Origin: an uncultured Phycisphaerae bacterium
GTDB taxonomy: Bacteria > Planctomycetota > Phycisphaerae > Sedimentisphaerales > Anaerohalosphaeraceae
Direction: 5' to 3'
Length of the DNA stretch: 53,502 nucleotides
Assembly: GCA_937949545.1 (NCBI GenBank)
Contig: CALEDR010000038.1
Span: 1-53,502 of the forward strand
This document shows, in pieces, positions 9,473 to 16,546 of the stretch (positions are counted from its first letter, which is position 1; each line of letters starts with the position of its first letter). The translations under genes and the position numbers were made by a program. The notes beneath the pieces were generated by a model. It made no database searches, was not told where the DNA came from, and was given only the letters and a program-made list of their open reading frames with translations.

Positions 9473-11782
9473 TTATTCTGTTTCCAGCAGGGCGGCGGCA
9501 ATGGCAGCCTGGCCGAGGGCGATTCCGCCGTCATTGGCAGGCACCTTGCGCTTCCAGAGTACACAAAAACCGTCTCGTTTCAAGGATTGAATCAGCCGTT
9601 CGGCCAAGAATCGGTTGCAGAATACCCCGCCGCTGAGTGCAATTTTTTGCAGACCCGTTTGTTCCCGTGCTTTTTTAGCCGTCTGAAGCAGGGCGGCGGC
9701 GATGGTATTGTGAAATCGAGCGGCCAAAACCGGAACAGGCGTCCCCCGCGCCGCATCCTCGGCCATCTCGAGAAATATCGGTCTCGGATTCCACACCAGC
9801 GGCGGCTCAGGCGGGCTGTCTATCTGAACGGTATAAACGCCTGTTTCCGTCGGGTCGGCGGCTGCCTCCAGGGCCATCGGCAGCTGGGCCTCGAAGGTAT
9901 TCACAGTCCCCAACCCGAGCAGGGCCGCCGCCGCATCGAACATCCGGCCCAGACTGCACGTCGGCACAGTTTGAAATCCTTTTTGAATCTGTGCAATGAG
10001 CACCTCACGTTTTTTCCGGTCCGGCTCCAGCCGCTCTAAGATGGAGTCAAATCGGGAAGGAATCTGCGGCCCCAGAAGTCCCAACAGCGGACGCACGGCC
10101 TGTCGGGCTGCCGCATCTCCGCCCGCCAGCGGAAAATAGGCCGGGTGGGCAAATCGCTCGAACTGTAGCTGCGAGGCAATCAGACACTCGCAGCCCCAGA
10201 CCGCCCCGTCTGTACCGTAGCCCGTTCCGTCGGCGGCCAGCCCGATGACCCGCTCGTCAATCTCCAGCTGATATTCCGCCAGCACGGAGGCGATATGCGC
10301 CCAGTGATGCTGGACGGCAAAGAACCGCTCCGCCGGCAGCGAGCGGGCAAACTGAGCCGACAAATACCCCGGATGCAGGTCGCAGACGACAACCTTTGGA
10401 TCCGCCTCAAACAGCGACTGCAGGTGTTTGACCGCCCGGATGTAGTGCCGGTACGATTTACCTTCCGCCAAATCGCCGATATGCTCGCTCAGCAAATATT
10501 GATTGCCCTTGACAAAGCAGAAGGTGTTTTTCAAATCCGACCCAGCCGCAAAGATTTCCTGATGGGCCGGACGAATCCTTCGCAGCGGCGTCGGCACATA
10601 TCCGCGGGCCCGCCGCAGAAAAGCCGGCCCGCCGGCCACCCAATGCACTACGGAATCGTCAATCGGCCGAAAAATGTCCCGATTGTGCAGCAGAAAGGCA
10701 TCCGCAACCTCCCCCAGTTCGGTTAGGGCCTGCTGATTTTCATAAAGTAGCGGTTCTTCGCTGAAATTGGCGCTGGTCATCACCAGACGGCAAATCCCCT
10801 CCTCCGCAAACAGCAGATGGTGTACCGGCGCATACGGCAGCATCAGCCCAAACGTTTTCGTTCCCGACGCCACCGACGGCGCCAGCGGGTGGGATTCCTT
10901 TTGAGGCACCAGAACAATGGGGGCCTGCGGACTGCTCAGAAGACGCGCGGTCTCCGGGGTGATTTGAGCGCAGCGCCGCGCCTCTTCGAGCGAGCGAACC
11001 ATCACGGCGAAGGGTTTGGCCTGCCGATGCTTTCGCTGCCGCAGACGCTCTACGGCCTCTTCCTGAGAGGCATCAACGGCCAAATGAAATCCGCCGATGC
11101 CTTTGACGGCGACAATCCCGCCGCTGCGGAGAATGTCCGCCGCCTTTCGAATGGCCGCATCCGATTCGCCGCAAAGCACCTGTCCTCGGCTGTCTGTCAG
11201 CTCCAGCGACGGCCCGCAGGCCGCACAGGCGACCGGCTGGGCGTGAAACCGCCGATCCGCTTTGTCCTCATACTGGCTCCGGCAGCGCGGGCACATCGCA
11301 AAGCGGTCCATCGTCGTTTGCGGCCGGTCATACGGGACGTCTTTGATCAGTGTATAACGGGGTCCGCACTGGGTGCAGGTGATAAACGGATAGCGATAGC
11401 GGAAATCCGACGGGTCGAACAGCTCCTGAAGGCACTGCGGACACACCGCTGTATCCGGTGTGATTTGACACTGCGGCGTCCCTTCCGTTCGGCTGGGCAG
11501 TATCTGAAAATCCGCCTCCGTCTCAACCAGGGCAAGGGGGCTAATCTGCGTGCTTTCGAGCTGCATCAGGGGCGGCCAGTCGGGACACAAAGAGGGATTC
11601 TCCAGCCAGGCCAGCAGGGTTTTGAGCTTCTCCGGCGGCCCCTGAACCTCCAGCGTGATTCCCGCCCGGTCATTCAGAACAAAACCTGTCAGGCCCAACC
11701 CCTTGGCTTTGCGGTAAAAAAAAGGCCTGGCCCCCACCCCCTGGACGATGCCTTCCATTTTAATTTGTTTCCGCTCCAGCAC
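9473..11782 (-). CDS. hypF: Carbamoyltransferase HypF
   Basis: Makes the thiocarbamate on HypE from carbamoyl phosphate, the source of the cyanide ligands of [NiFe]-hydrogenase. Domains in order: acylphosphatase (MEGIVQGVGARPFFYRKA), a zinc-finger part with repeated CxxC pairs (CPQC, CTQC, CPRC, CAAC; from about residue 112), a YrdC-like domain (GGIVAVKGIGGFHLAVDA), and a Kae1-like C-terminal domain ending LSGGVFCNRF and NDGGIALGQAA. Length 769 residues. Start chosen at GTG 11782 because a perfect GGAGG sits 6-7 bases upstream; a longer reading to 11866 adds 28 residues unlike the family. hypE, hypA, hypB and hydrogenase structural genes are not in this window. Confidence 0.96.
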   Translation of the reverse strand: MLERKQIKMEGIVQGVGARPFFYRKAKGLGLTGFVLNDRAGITLEVQGPPEKLKTLLAWLENPSLCPDWPPLMQLESTQISPLALVETEADFQILPSRTEGTPQCQITPDTAVCPQCLQELFDPSDFRYRYPFITCTQCGPRYTLIKDVPYDRPQTTMDRFAMCPRCRSQYEDKADRRFHAQPVACAACGPSLELTDSRGQVLCGESDAAIRKAADILRSGGIVAVKGIGGFHLAVDASQEEAVERLRQRKHRQAKPFAVMVRSLEEARRCAQITPETARLLSSPQAPIVLVPQKESHPLAPSVASGTKTFGLMLPYAPVHHLLFAEEGICRLVMTSANFSEEPLLYENQQALTELGEVADAFLLHNRDIFRPIDDSVVHWVAGGPAFLRRARGYVPTPLRRIRPAHQEIFAAGSDLKNTFCFVKGNQYLLSEHIGDLAEGKSYRHYIRAVKHLQSLFEADPKVVVCDLHPGYLSAQFARSLPAERFFAVQHHWAHIASVLAEYQLEIDERVIGLAADGTGYGTDGAVWGCECLIASQLQFERFAHPAYFPLAGGDAAARQAVRPLLGLLGPQIPSRFDSILERLEPDRKKREVLIAQIQKGFQTVPTCSLGRMFDAAAALLGLGTVNTFEAQLPMALEAAADPTETGVYTVQIDSPPEPPLVWNPRPIFLEMAEDAARGTPVPVLAARFHNTIAAALLQTAKKAREQTGLQKIALSGGVFCNRFLAERLIQSLKRDGFCVLWKRKVPANDGGIALGQAAIAAALLETE

Positions 11783-11974
11783 GAAAAACCTCCAGCCTTG
11801 AACATAGCGGCAATGCGTTTTTCGGAAAAGAGAAAAGCCGTGTTTGGCTCTTAAAAGAGAATTCAAAAAATCAATCTCCGCTCGACGAAATGTCCGATAA
11901 ATCTCTGATTTTAATGAAATATTAAGCGATTTTGTTTTAGAAAAGAAAAATCTTTATATAATCTTAAAAACTTC

Positions 11975-12003
11975 TTGAAACACAATGCTGTTCCGGATAT
12001 AAT
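11975..12003 (+). promoter_or_regulatory. Strong predicted sigma-70 promoter with no annotated gene downstream
   Basis: TTGAAA (11975-11980) and a consensus TATAAT (11998-12003) with exactly 17 bases between. The next long open frame on this strand is far away, but a terminator follows at 12251-12317, suggesting a short transcript. Confidence 0.6.
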
Positions 12004-12009
12004 CACGCT

Positions 12010-12317
12010 TGTCGTAGATGATGAATCCTGCAATGGGGGTTAGAAATATGAGGATTCGAATGATTCAGATTTGGTCAGCGGTTCAAAGGCAAAGACCTCC
12101 GCCGCTAAAACAAAAGGGAACCTTTCAATTCTTTCAGGTCTTTGATTTGTCTGCTCTCATAAATAGAAAAATTTGATTCCAATATTGAAAACGGATATTT
12201 GAAATGGTAAAATCGATTCGGATAAAAGTGAAAGTGGAAGGGCGTTTTATGCGGGGGCCACCGACCCCGGAACAGAAGGTTAGAAGTCTCTGTTCTTATT
12301 TGGCCCCCGCTTTTTTT
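12010..12317 (+). ncRNA. Candidate orphan structured RNA
   Basis: The segment from the strong promoter (11975-12003) to a rho-independent terminator (12311-12317) is about 300 nt. Paired elements are visible: GAATCCT 12023-12029 with AGGATTC 12051-12057, AGCGG 12077-12081 with CCGCT 12102-12106, GAACAGA 12270-12276 with TCTGTTC 12289-12295, and the outer terminator stem. A 42-codon frame (12048-12176) with only a poor ribosome site also fits inside, so a small peptide is possible. No known RNA family was recognised. It neighbours the CRISPR locus but need not be related to it. Confidence 0.4.
12251..12317 (+). terminator. Two-stem rho-independent terminator
   Basis: A perfect 10-bp outer stem (GCGGGGGCCA 12251-12260 with TGGCCCCCGC 12301-12310) encloses a 7-bp inner hairpin and is followed by seven T. 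The large enclosed loop is unusual for a plain terminator. Confidence 0.65.
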
Positions 12318-12412
12318 CTCCTCTTCCATTCACATTCAATCATCTCATCAGTATTTAAGCGAGTTATTGTTTTAGTGCCTGACAACACGAAATAATCATA
12401 CCACCCCAGTCT

Positions 12413-12591
12413 CTGTCACTCCCGCGACTTGTTCTCCGAAGCTTTCGAGTGAAGGACGAAAGCGGGCAGCATAGAATAGCCCCGTCCGCAAGGGCGGGGA
12501 AAAAGAGAATGAAAATCCCATCCCATCTTCCCTGGGCTTGCGCCCGGGGCTATTCCCCCTGTCACTCCCGCGACTTGTTCTCCGAAGCTTT
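12413..12591. repeat. Duplicated 33-bp segment with GC-rich palindromes
   Basis: A 33-bp sequence starting CTGTCACTCCCGCGAC and ending CTCCGAAGCTTT is present perfectly at 12413-12445 and 12559-12591. Between the copies are hairpins such as CCCCGTCC-GCAA-GGGCGGGG and a ccctgggcttgcgcccgggg palindrome; another (GCGCCC..GGGCGC) lies near 12655-12675. No gene is apparent from 11.9 to 12.77 kb. These resemble intergenic palindromic repeat families, but the family is not identified. Confidence 0.55.
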
Positions 12592-12772
12592 TAGCGAAGA
12601 AGGAAGGCGGGAGTCCAGAGTTTCTGAGGGAGTTTTATTCTACTATATTTACCGCGCCCCTGCTTCGGGCGCGGCTAATCCTGTTCTGCCCGCTGACACG
12701 GGCTCAACATCTCTATATGAAGTCTCTCGTTTTCCGCCGACCGCCGGCGGGATTTTCTTCATTCTTCCTTTA

Positions 12773-13072
12773 TAACTCTTCATTTCCCAAATCGGGGTCA
12801 GATACAACTCGAATGCTTCGTTTTCGCCGCAACAGTCAGTTGTGTCTGGCTCCCAAATCGGGGTCAGATACAACGGAGTGGGGATTGCAGTTGGCCGCGT
12901 ATGCGTTGTGTCTGGCTCCCAAATCGGGGTCAGATACAACTTTTGAAGAACTGAAAACGGACTATAAAGCGTTGTGTCTGGCTCCCAAATCGGGGTCAGA
13001 TACAACCAACCGGCCGCAGCAGTCGCGGCCGTCTTAGTTGTGTCTGGCTCCCAAATCGGGGTCAGATACAAC
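12773..13072 (-). CRISPR. CRISPR array, 5 repeats and 4 spacers (type V-F associated)
   Basis: Four identical 36-bp repeats at 12839-12874, 12905-12940, 12971-13006 and 13037-13072, plus a terminal copy at 12773-12808 whose outer 12 bases have decayed. All four spacers are 30 bp (12809-12838, 12875-12904, 12941-12970, 13007-13036). On the minus strand the repeat begins GTTGTATCTGACC and ends AGCCAGACACAAC; its ends are complementary and can form a long stem with G-U pairs. The decayed copy is at the end far from the effector gene, which supports minus-strand transcription with the leader side at about 13073. Neither cas1 nor cas2 is nearby. Confidence 0.95.
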
Positions 13073-13084
13073 TGTCCCGTCGTA

Positions 13085-13240
13085 TCTTGTTATCTGATCC
13101 CGATTTAGAGCAGTTAATGAGTAAAAAAACCAGGATTTTTGTCAAAAAAAATCCTTTCAAAATGCGGTTTTTTTCTCACCTTCGGGCGTTTTACGCCAAA
13201 GCGCTATCCGCTGTTTGCGGACACAACACGCCCCAGACGA
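13085..13240 (-). ncRNA. Candidate tracrRNA with split anti-repeat
   Basis: This gap between the effector stop and the array has no gene. On the minus strand it carries two segments complementary to the crRNA repeat. GTTGTGTC (13227-13220) matches the last 8 bases of the repeat. A 25-nt segment (13113-13089, beginning CTGCTCTAAATCGGG) pairs with most of the first 28 bases, with a few bulges and wobbles. Between them are hairpins at 13207-13221, 13185-13197 and 13132-13155. The order effector, tracrRNA, array, with an anti-repeat in two parts, is the layout known for Cas12f1. A U-rich hairpin at 13132-13155 could also act as a weak terminator. The 5' end is not defined. Confidence 0.7.
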
Positions 13241-14468
13241 TTACTCGTCTGATTCCTCAAGGCCCTTTTGGGCCATATCTTTCGGTATTTTAACACCTCC
13301 GCGAGCAATATTCAAGGCCGCATTATAATCCGCGTTCGACTCAAAACCGCAGTTGGTGCACTGAAACTGCGCTTGAGTTTTCCGGTTCTCTTTCGCAATG
13401 TGCCCGCACTGGCTGCACGCCTGAGAAGTATACTGGGCTTTCAGTTTTTCTACACGGATCCCTTCCCGTTTGGCCTTATATTCTATCATCTGCTGGAGCT
13501 CATAATAACTCCAGTTCCGCAGGATCGTCTGGCTGGCGTCATAGCCGCTCAGGTCTTCCATCCGGATCACGGCGGCTTTGTATTTTTTCGCAAACTGAAT
13601 AATTTTCTTGCTGATTTTGTGATTAAAACTGTGAACAAACCGGCGTTCTTTGTCCTGCATCTTAAAAATCGCTTGATCAACTTTTTGCCGACCGTGCTGG
13701 CTGTTGGACGGGATAAATTCCCGCTGCCGGCTGCGCTGCTTTTTCTGCATCGCAAACCGCTTGAGAAGATTCGAACCGCCGATATAGGCACGAGCCGCAC
13801 CATTGTTTAAAGCACAAACCGCAGGCACCGAAATCCCTAAATCCACACCCACCGCAACGGCCTCATCCTTTTCGCTGCCTTGCTCCGGAATGCCCACACA
13901 CAGCAGCAAAAACCATTTCTTCTTTCGCCAATCCTTGACAATCTGACTGCCGCTGGCCTTGTAGACTCCGTCCAGGATCCGCTGAACAATCGAGCGGTTG
14001 CCGCTGCGGTCTTTGCCAAACAATAGAGAGATCAATTGTCTGGATCCATCGCAGAACATACTCCTTCTCTTCTTTTCGGAGGTGAATGTCCTCATTGTGC
14101 AGCGGAAGCCATCCGTTGCGGTACGTTCGAAGCGAACGTTCCCCTTTCAGCAAGCCGTTTTTTAAGTCCGCCTGAAAATCCTGATAAACCTTGGTACCAA
14201 TATCTCTGGCAAAATAAGAGGGCAGATCGCGAAACTTTTCTCTTAAATAACGATAACCGCTGTTTTTGAAGCTGCAGCCATATTTTTGTTGCCAGTAATC
14301 ATTCTGTTTTTGTTCCGGAGCTTTGTGGTCGAGCATGTCCTGCCAGGCCGTATAATAGTGTGTCATTACTTTGTTGGCCATCAGGCGGCACTGCTTGAGC
14401 CATTCTTGAATCTTGGGGTAATCCTCTTTGTTTCGGCAGGCGATTTCAATCTTTCGGGTAACAATCAT
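13241..14468 (-). pseudogene. cas12f: Cas12f-like miniature CRISPR effector nuclease, one frameshift
   Basis: RNA-guided DNA nuclease of type V-F by resemblance. Reading from ATG 14468 (GGAGGG 5 bases upstream) and dropping one base of the TTT at 14020-14018 gives about 408 residues. RuvC motifs: Asp209 in VGVDLGIS, Glu304 in RMEDLSGY, Asp380 in NADYNAALN. A zinc ribbon CSQC..CTNC sits between the last two. QRILDGVYKASGSQIVKD and NWSYYELQQMIEYKA strongly recall AsCas12f1 (422 residues; recalled, not aligned by tool). An adjacent 36-bp repeat array and anti-repeat argue against an ordinary IS605 TnpB. As given, frame 1 runs to 13863 and frame 2 opens at 14095. The shift may be real decay, a sequencing error or, less likely, programmed. 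Confidence 0.85.
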
Positions 14469-14815
14469 AAAAACCCTCCATTCCGCATATTCACAGTACC
14501 CTCGTCACATATTGTTCGATCTGCCGCGGTTTCTGCCGCGCCCTTTTCGACCATTCGTTCGTACATCATTGTACTTGCCGAACCTCTTCGGTCAATCGTT
14601 CAAGTCCATAAAACGAACAGCCCAACGAAAAAAATAGCCCCTGACACCAAGCCCTCCGTCGACACCCCCCCACATCTTCCGTTCATCCATACCCATTTCT
14701 TAATCCGCGTCCATCCGTGTTCATCCGTGGTGAATTCTCTTTGATCTGCGAAATCCGCGGTTGCCTTTTGCCTCTTCTTCTGGTATAATATCCCCAATTT
14801 GAGAAGGAGGAACAA
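14469..14815. other. Gene-free stretch upstream of cas12f with dispersed repeats
   Basis: No credible gene is seen. From about 14.70 to 14.765 kb there are repeats of the kind atccgtgttcatccgtggtg and ctgcgaaatccgcggttg, related to those at the start of the window. The stretch ends in a promoter (14761-14789). The cas12f promoter must lie in the left part, but no clear -35/-10 pair was found there. Confidence 0.5.
14761..14789 (+). promoter_or_regulatory. Strong predicted promoter with extended -10
   Basis: TTGCCT (14761-14766), 17-base spacer, TATAAT (14784-14789) preceded by TGG (extended -10). It is followed by GAAGGAGG (14803-14810) and an ATG at 14816. The same TTGCCT-17-TATAAT layout precedes lepA. 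Confidence 0.6.
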
Positions 14816-15154
14816 ATGGGCTTAAAACGAAGGGGCAAGCAGACAACTCCATTTTTATTGGTGTGTCACAGTCCTTCTATTCTGGCACTTCCGATTTTTA
14901 GGCTGTCCCCTCTTCTTTTGGCATCTTCCGGACACATCAGGGGGCCAGCGCGTTTACGGCACGTTTGCCGGTTGTTTCTATCACGTTTGCAACGCGTTTG
15001 TGCGCGTTTTAATCGGTATTTTTCCCGATGCCGATCGCTCAAAAACCGCATTTTCGGCATCAAAAACGAACTTTTTGCCTTTTCTTGTTTTTTTTCTCTG
15101 TTACACTATTTTCTCTGTTACACTATACTGTTTCAAAAAATACGGCAGGAGTGA
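14816..15154 (+). CDS. Unrecognised open frame behind a strong promoter and ribosome site
   Basis: A 112-codon frame with an ideal start context (GAAGGAGG, 5-base gap, ATG) right after the 14761-14789 promoter. Its protein is odd: rich in Arg, Leu, Phe, Ser and Cys, with no recognised domain. It looks like non-coding DNA read through from a real start. The opposite strand holds a 65-residue Arg/Lys-rich frame (14866-15063) that is equally unfamiliar. It may be the head of a gene whose body was lost, or the start signals may serve a leader for the RNase gene downstream. Low confidence as a real protein. Confidence 0.25.
   Translation: MGLKRRGKQTTPFLLVCHSPSILALPIFRLSPLLLASSGHIRGPARLRHVCRLFLSRLQRVCARFNRYFSRCRSLKNRIFGIKNELFAFSCFFSLLHYFLCYTILFQKIRQE
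15093..15126. repeat. 17-bp tandem duplication
   Basis: TTTCTCTGTTACACTAT occurs twice back to back (15093-15109, 15110-15126) just upstream of the RNase HII-like gene. Each copy contains TACACT, a -10-like hexamer. Confidence 0.8.
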
Positions 15155-15156
15155 TG

Positions 15157-16125
15157 ATGGCCTTTCTTGCAGGGATTGATGAAGCCGGCTACGGGCCGCT
15201 GCTGGGGCCGCTGGTGGCGGCGACGGCGGTCTTTGAAGTCCCCGATGCGCTGCTGCGGGCGGATTTGTGGATGGTGCTCGAGTCCGCCGTCTGCCGACAA
15301 AAGAAAGGACAGCGGGGACGGCTCCTCATCAACGACAGCAAAAAGGTCTATTCCCGTCAGGCAGGGCTGAAAGACCTTCAACGAACGGTGCTGGCCTCCC
15401 TGCTGGCAGGCGGCTTCGAAACCGTTCCCCAAACAACGGAGGAGATTTTGAACGTCCTCTGTCCCGATTTTGCCCACCAGCGAGGTGAGTATCCCTGGCA
15501 CACAAGGAAGTCCGAACTGGTATCCATTGATCCGGCGGACATTCGAATTGCAGGGGCTCTTTTCCGGCGGGTTCTGGAGGAGCAGGGGATGCGGTTCTGT
15601 TTTCTGCAGGCCCGGTGTCTGGAGGTGGCCGAATACAATCGCCAAATCGGTTTGGTCAAAAACAAGGCCCGTGTTCTGTTTGGTCAGCTGTGCTGTCTGA
15701 TTGACACGGTGTTTCAAAAAAGCCGTGCATCCGGCAAGGTCGTTCAGTTTCTGATTGACCGGCAGGGCGGACGTCTGCGGTACCGCTCCGAGCTTCAGCG
15801 AATGTTTCCGCAGATGGAATTAACCATTCTAAAGGAGGGCGACGAGCTGAGCAGTTATCAGCTCCGGTCGGAGGAAGGGACGATGCGGCTGCATTTTACG
15901 GCCGGCGCGGATCAAAAATATCTGCCGGTCAGTCTGGCTTCGATGGCGGCCAAATTGGTCCGGGAACTGATGATGGGCAATCTAAATGCTTACTTTTCAG
16001 AGATTTGCGGCCAGATTCGCCCGACAGCCGGATACTGGCAGGACGGTCAGCGGTATATATTAGACTTGACCAAACATCTGGGAGAATGTTTTGTGGATAA
16101 AAGTTTGTTGGTACGAGTTCGGTAA
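15157..16125 (+). CDS. RNase HII-like protein, long divergent form
   Basis: Resembles type 2 RNase H, which nicks the RNA strand of RNA-DNA hybrids or single embedded ribonucleotides. The start GIDEAGYGPLLGPLVAA matches the RNase HII Asp-Glu motif, with Tyr where Arg is usual. LINDSKKVYSRQ parallels the DSKKL segment. FLIDRQGG and GADQKYLPVSLASMAAKLVREL could supply the remaining acidic residues (compare ASILAKVTRD). At 322 residues it is much longer than RNase HII (about 200) and closer to RNase HIII. The central part (residues about 90-210) is not recognised. ATG 15157 was chosen for the AGGAG 5 bases upstream. Whether it is active on hybrids is unknown. Confidence 0.65.
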   Translation: MAFLAGIDEAGYGPLLGPLVAATAVFEVPDALLRADLWMVLESAVCRQKKGQRGRLLINDSKKVYSRQAGLKDLQRTVLASLLAGGFETVPQTTEEILNVLCPDFAHQRGEYPWHTRKSELVSIDPADIRIAGALFRRVLEEQGMRFCFLQARCLEVAEYNRQIGLVKNKARVLFGQLCCLIDTVFQKSRASGKVVQFLIDRQGGRLRYRSELQRMFPQMELTILKEGDELSSYQLRSEEGTMRLHFTAGADQKYLPVSLASMAAKLVRELMMGNLNAYFSEICGQIRPTAGYWQDGQRYILDLTKHLGECFVDKSLLVRVR

Positions 16126-16160
16126 ATGAGCAGCGGAAACAAACAAATTGCTCATTTTTA
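16124..16160 (+). terminator. Terminator of the RNase HII-like gene
   Basis: AAATGAGCA (16124-16132) pairs with TGCTCATTT (16149-16157) and is followed by a short T/A run. The stem begins inside the stop codon. Confidence 0.6.
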
Positions 16161-16306
16161 TAAATATCTGTAAATATGGGCTTTATGTTGTCACTGGAAC
16201 TATCATAAAATGGATAGAAATCATTATTTTTCCATTCTCTTTTTCAGTATATTTATGGAGTGTTTTTGTTTTTTTGTGATTTTTTCACTTTTTTTCTTGC
16301 AAGGGC

Positions 16307-16335
16307 TTGACAAAGTCTTTATAGTAAGATAAGTA
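16307..16335 (+). promoter_or_regulatory. Predicted promoter before a structured RNA candidate
   Basis: Consensus TTGACA (16307-16312), 17 bases, then a weaker TAAGTA (16330-16335). Confidence 0.4.
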
Positions 16336-16341
16336 ATATTT

Positions 16342-16469
16342 GATCTTTTACAGTGTTTGATGTTTTGCGGTCAGTAAAACGAAAGCTCCTTCTGCCGCCC
16401 GTACGTTCAAGTAGCCCTGGGAAGTTCACCGACTTCCTCCTCCTTCTGCGAAGTACGGGCGGTTTTTTT
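16342..16469 (+). ncRNA. Candidate small RNA with pyrimidine-rich loop
   Basis: Between the TTGACA promoter and a seven-T terminator lies a compact fold. The outer stem is CCGCCCGTAC (16395-16404) with GTACGGGCGG (16453-16462), and the inner stem is GGAAGT (16420-16425) with ACTTCC (16432-16437). An upstream GTTTT..AAAAC hairpin is also possible. The unpaired arm between inner and outer stems reads TCCTCCTTCTGC, complementary to ribosome binding sites of the AGGAGG type. No gene occupies 16126-16626. Function as a regulatory RNA is inference; it may simply be an attenuator-like terminator. Confidence 0.4.
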
Positions 16470-16546
16470 GTCTCCGAAATCTGCCGCAAAAATTTTCCCT
16501 TTCCTAAGCGGCATTCATACAGACAGTTAAGACTTTTTTTCTGTTT

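Noticed and set aside
12083-12112. Similarity to a c-di-GMP-I (GEMM) riboswitch (GCAAAG..CCTCCG..CTAAAAC)
   Set aside because: The second stem with its GGTAGC-like receptor and the P1 layout are missing; the match is only one short block.
12204-12395. A 63-codon plus-strand frame
   Set aside because: It runs across the terminator stem and poly-T at 12251-12317 and has no ribosome site.
12649-13071. A 140-codon minus-strand frame with repeated YLTPIWEPDTT units
   Set aside because: It is the CRISPR array translated; the repeat plus spacer length (66) is a multiple of three, so the frame stays open by chance.
13241-14468. Annotating the RuvC gene as an IS200/IS605 TnpB transposon gene
   Set aside because: The adjacent CRISPR array, the matching anti-repeat and Cas12f1-specific segments fit better; no tnpA or IS605 end structure was seen.
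14866-15063. A 65-residue Arg/Lys-rich minus-strand frame
   Set aside because: No ribosome site or recognised domain; left as unexplained DNA.
16395-16462. Possible signal recognition particle RNA
   Set aside because: The conserved GGAAGG/AGCAG tetraloop and internal-loop pattern is absent and the element is too short.
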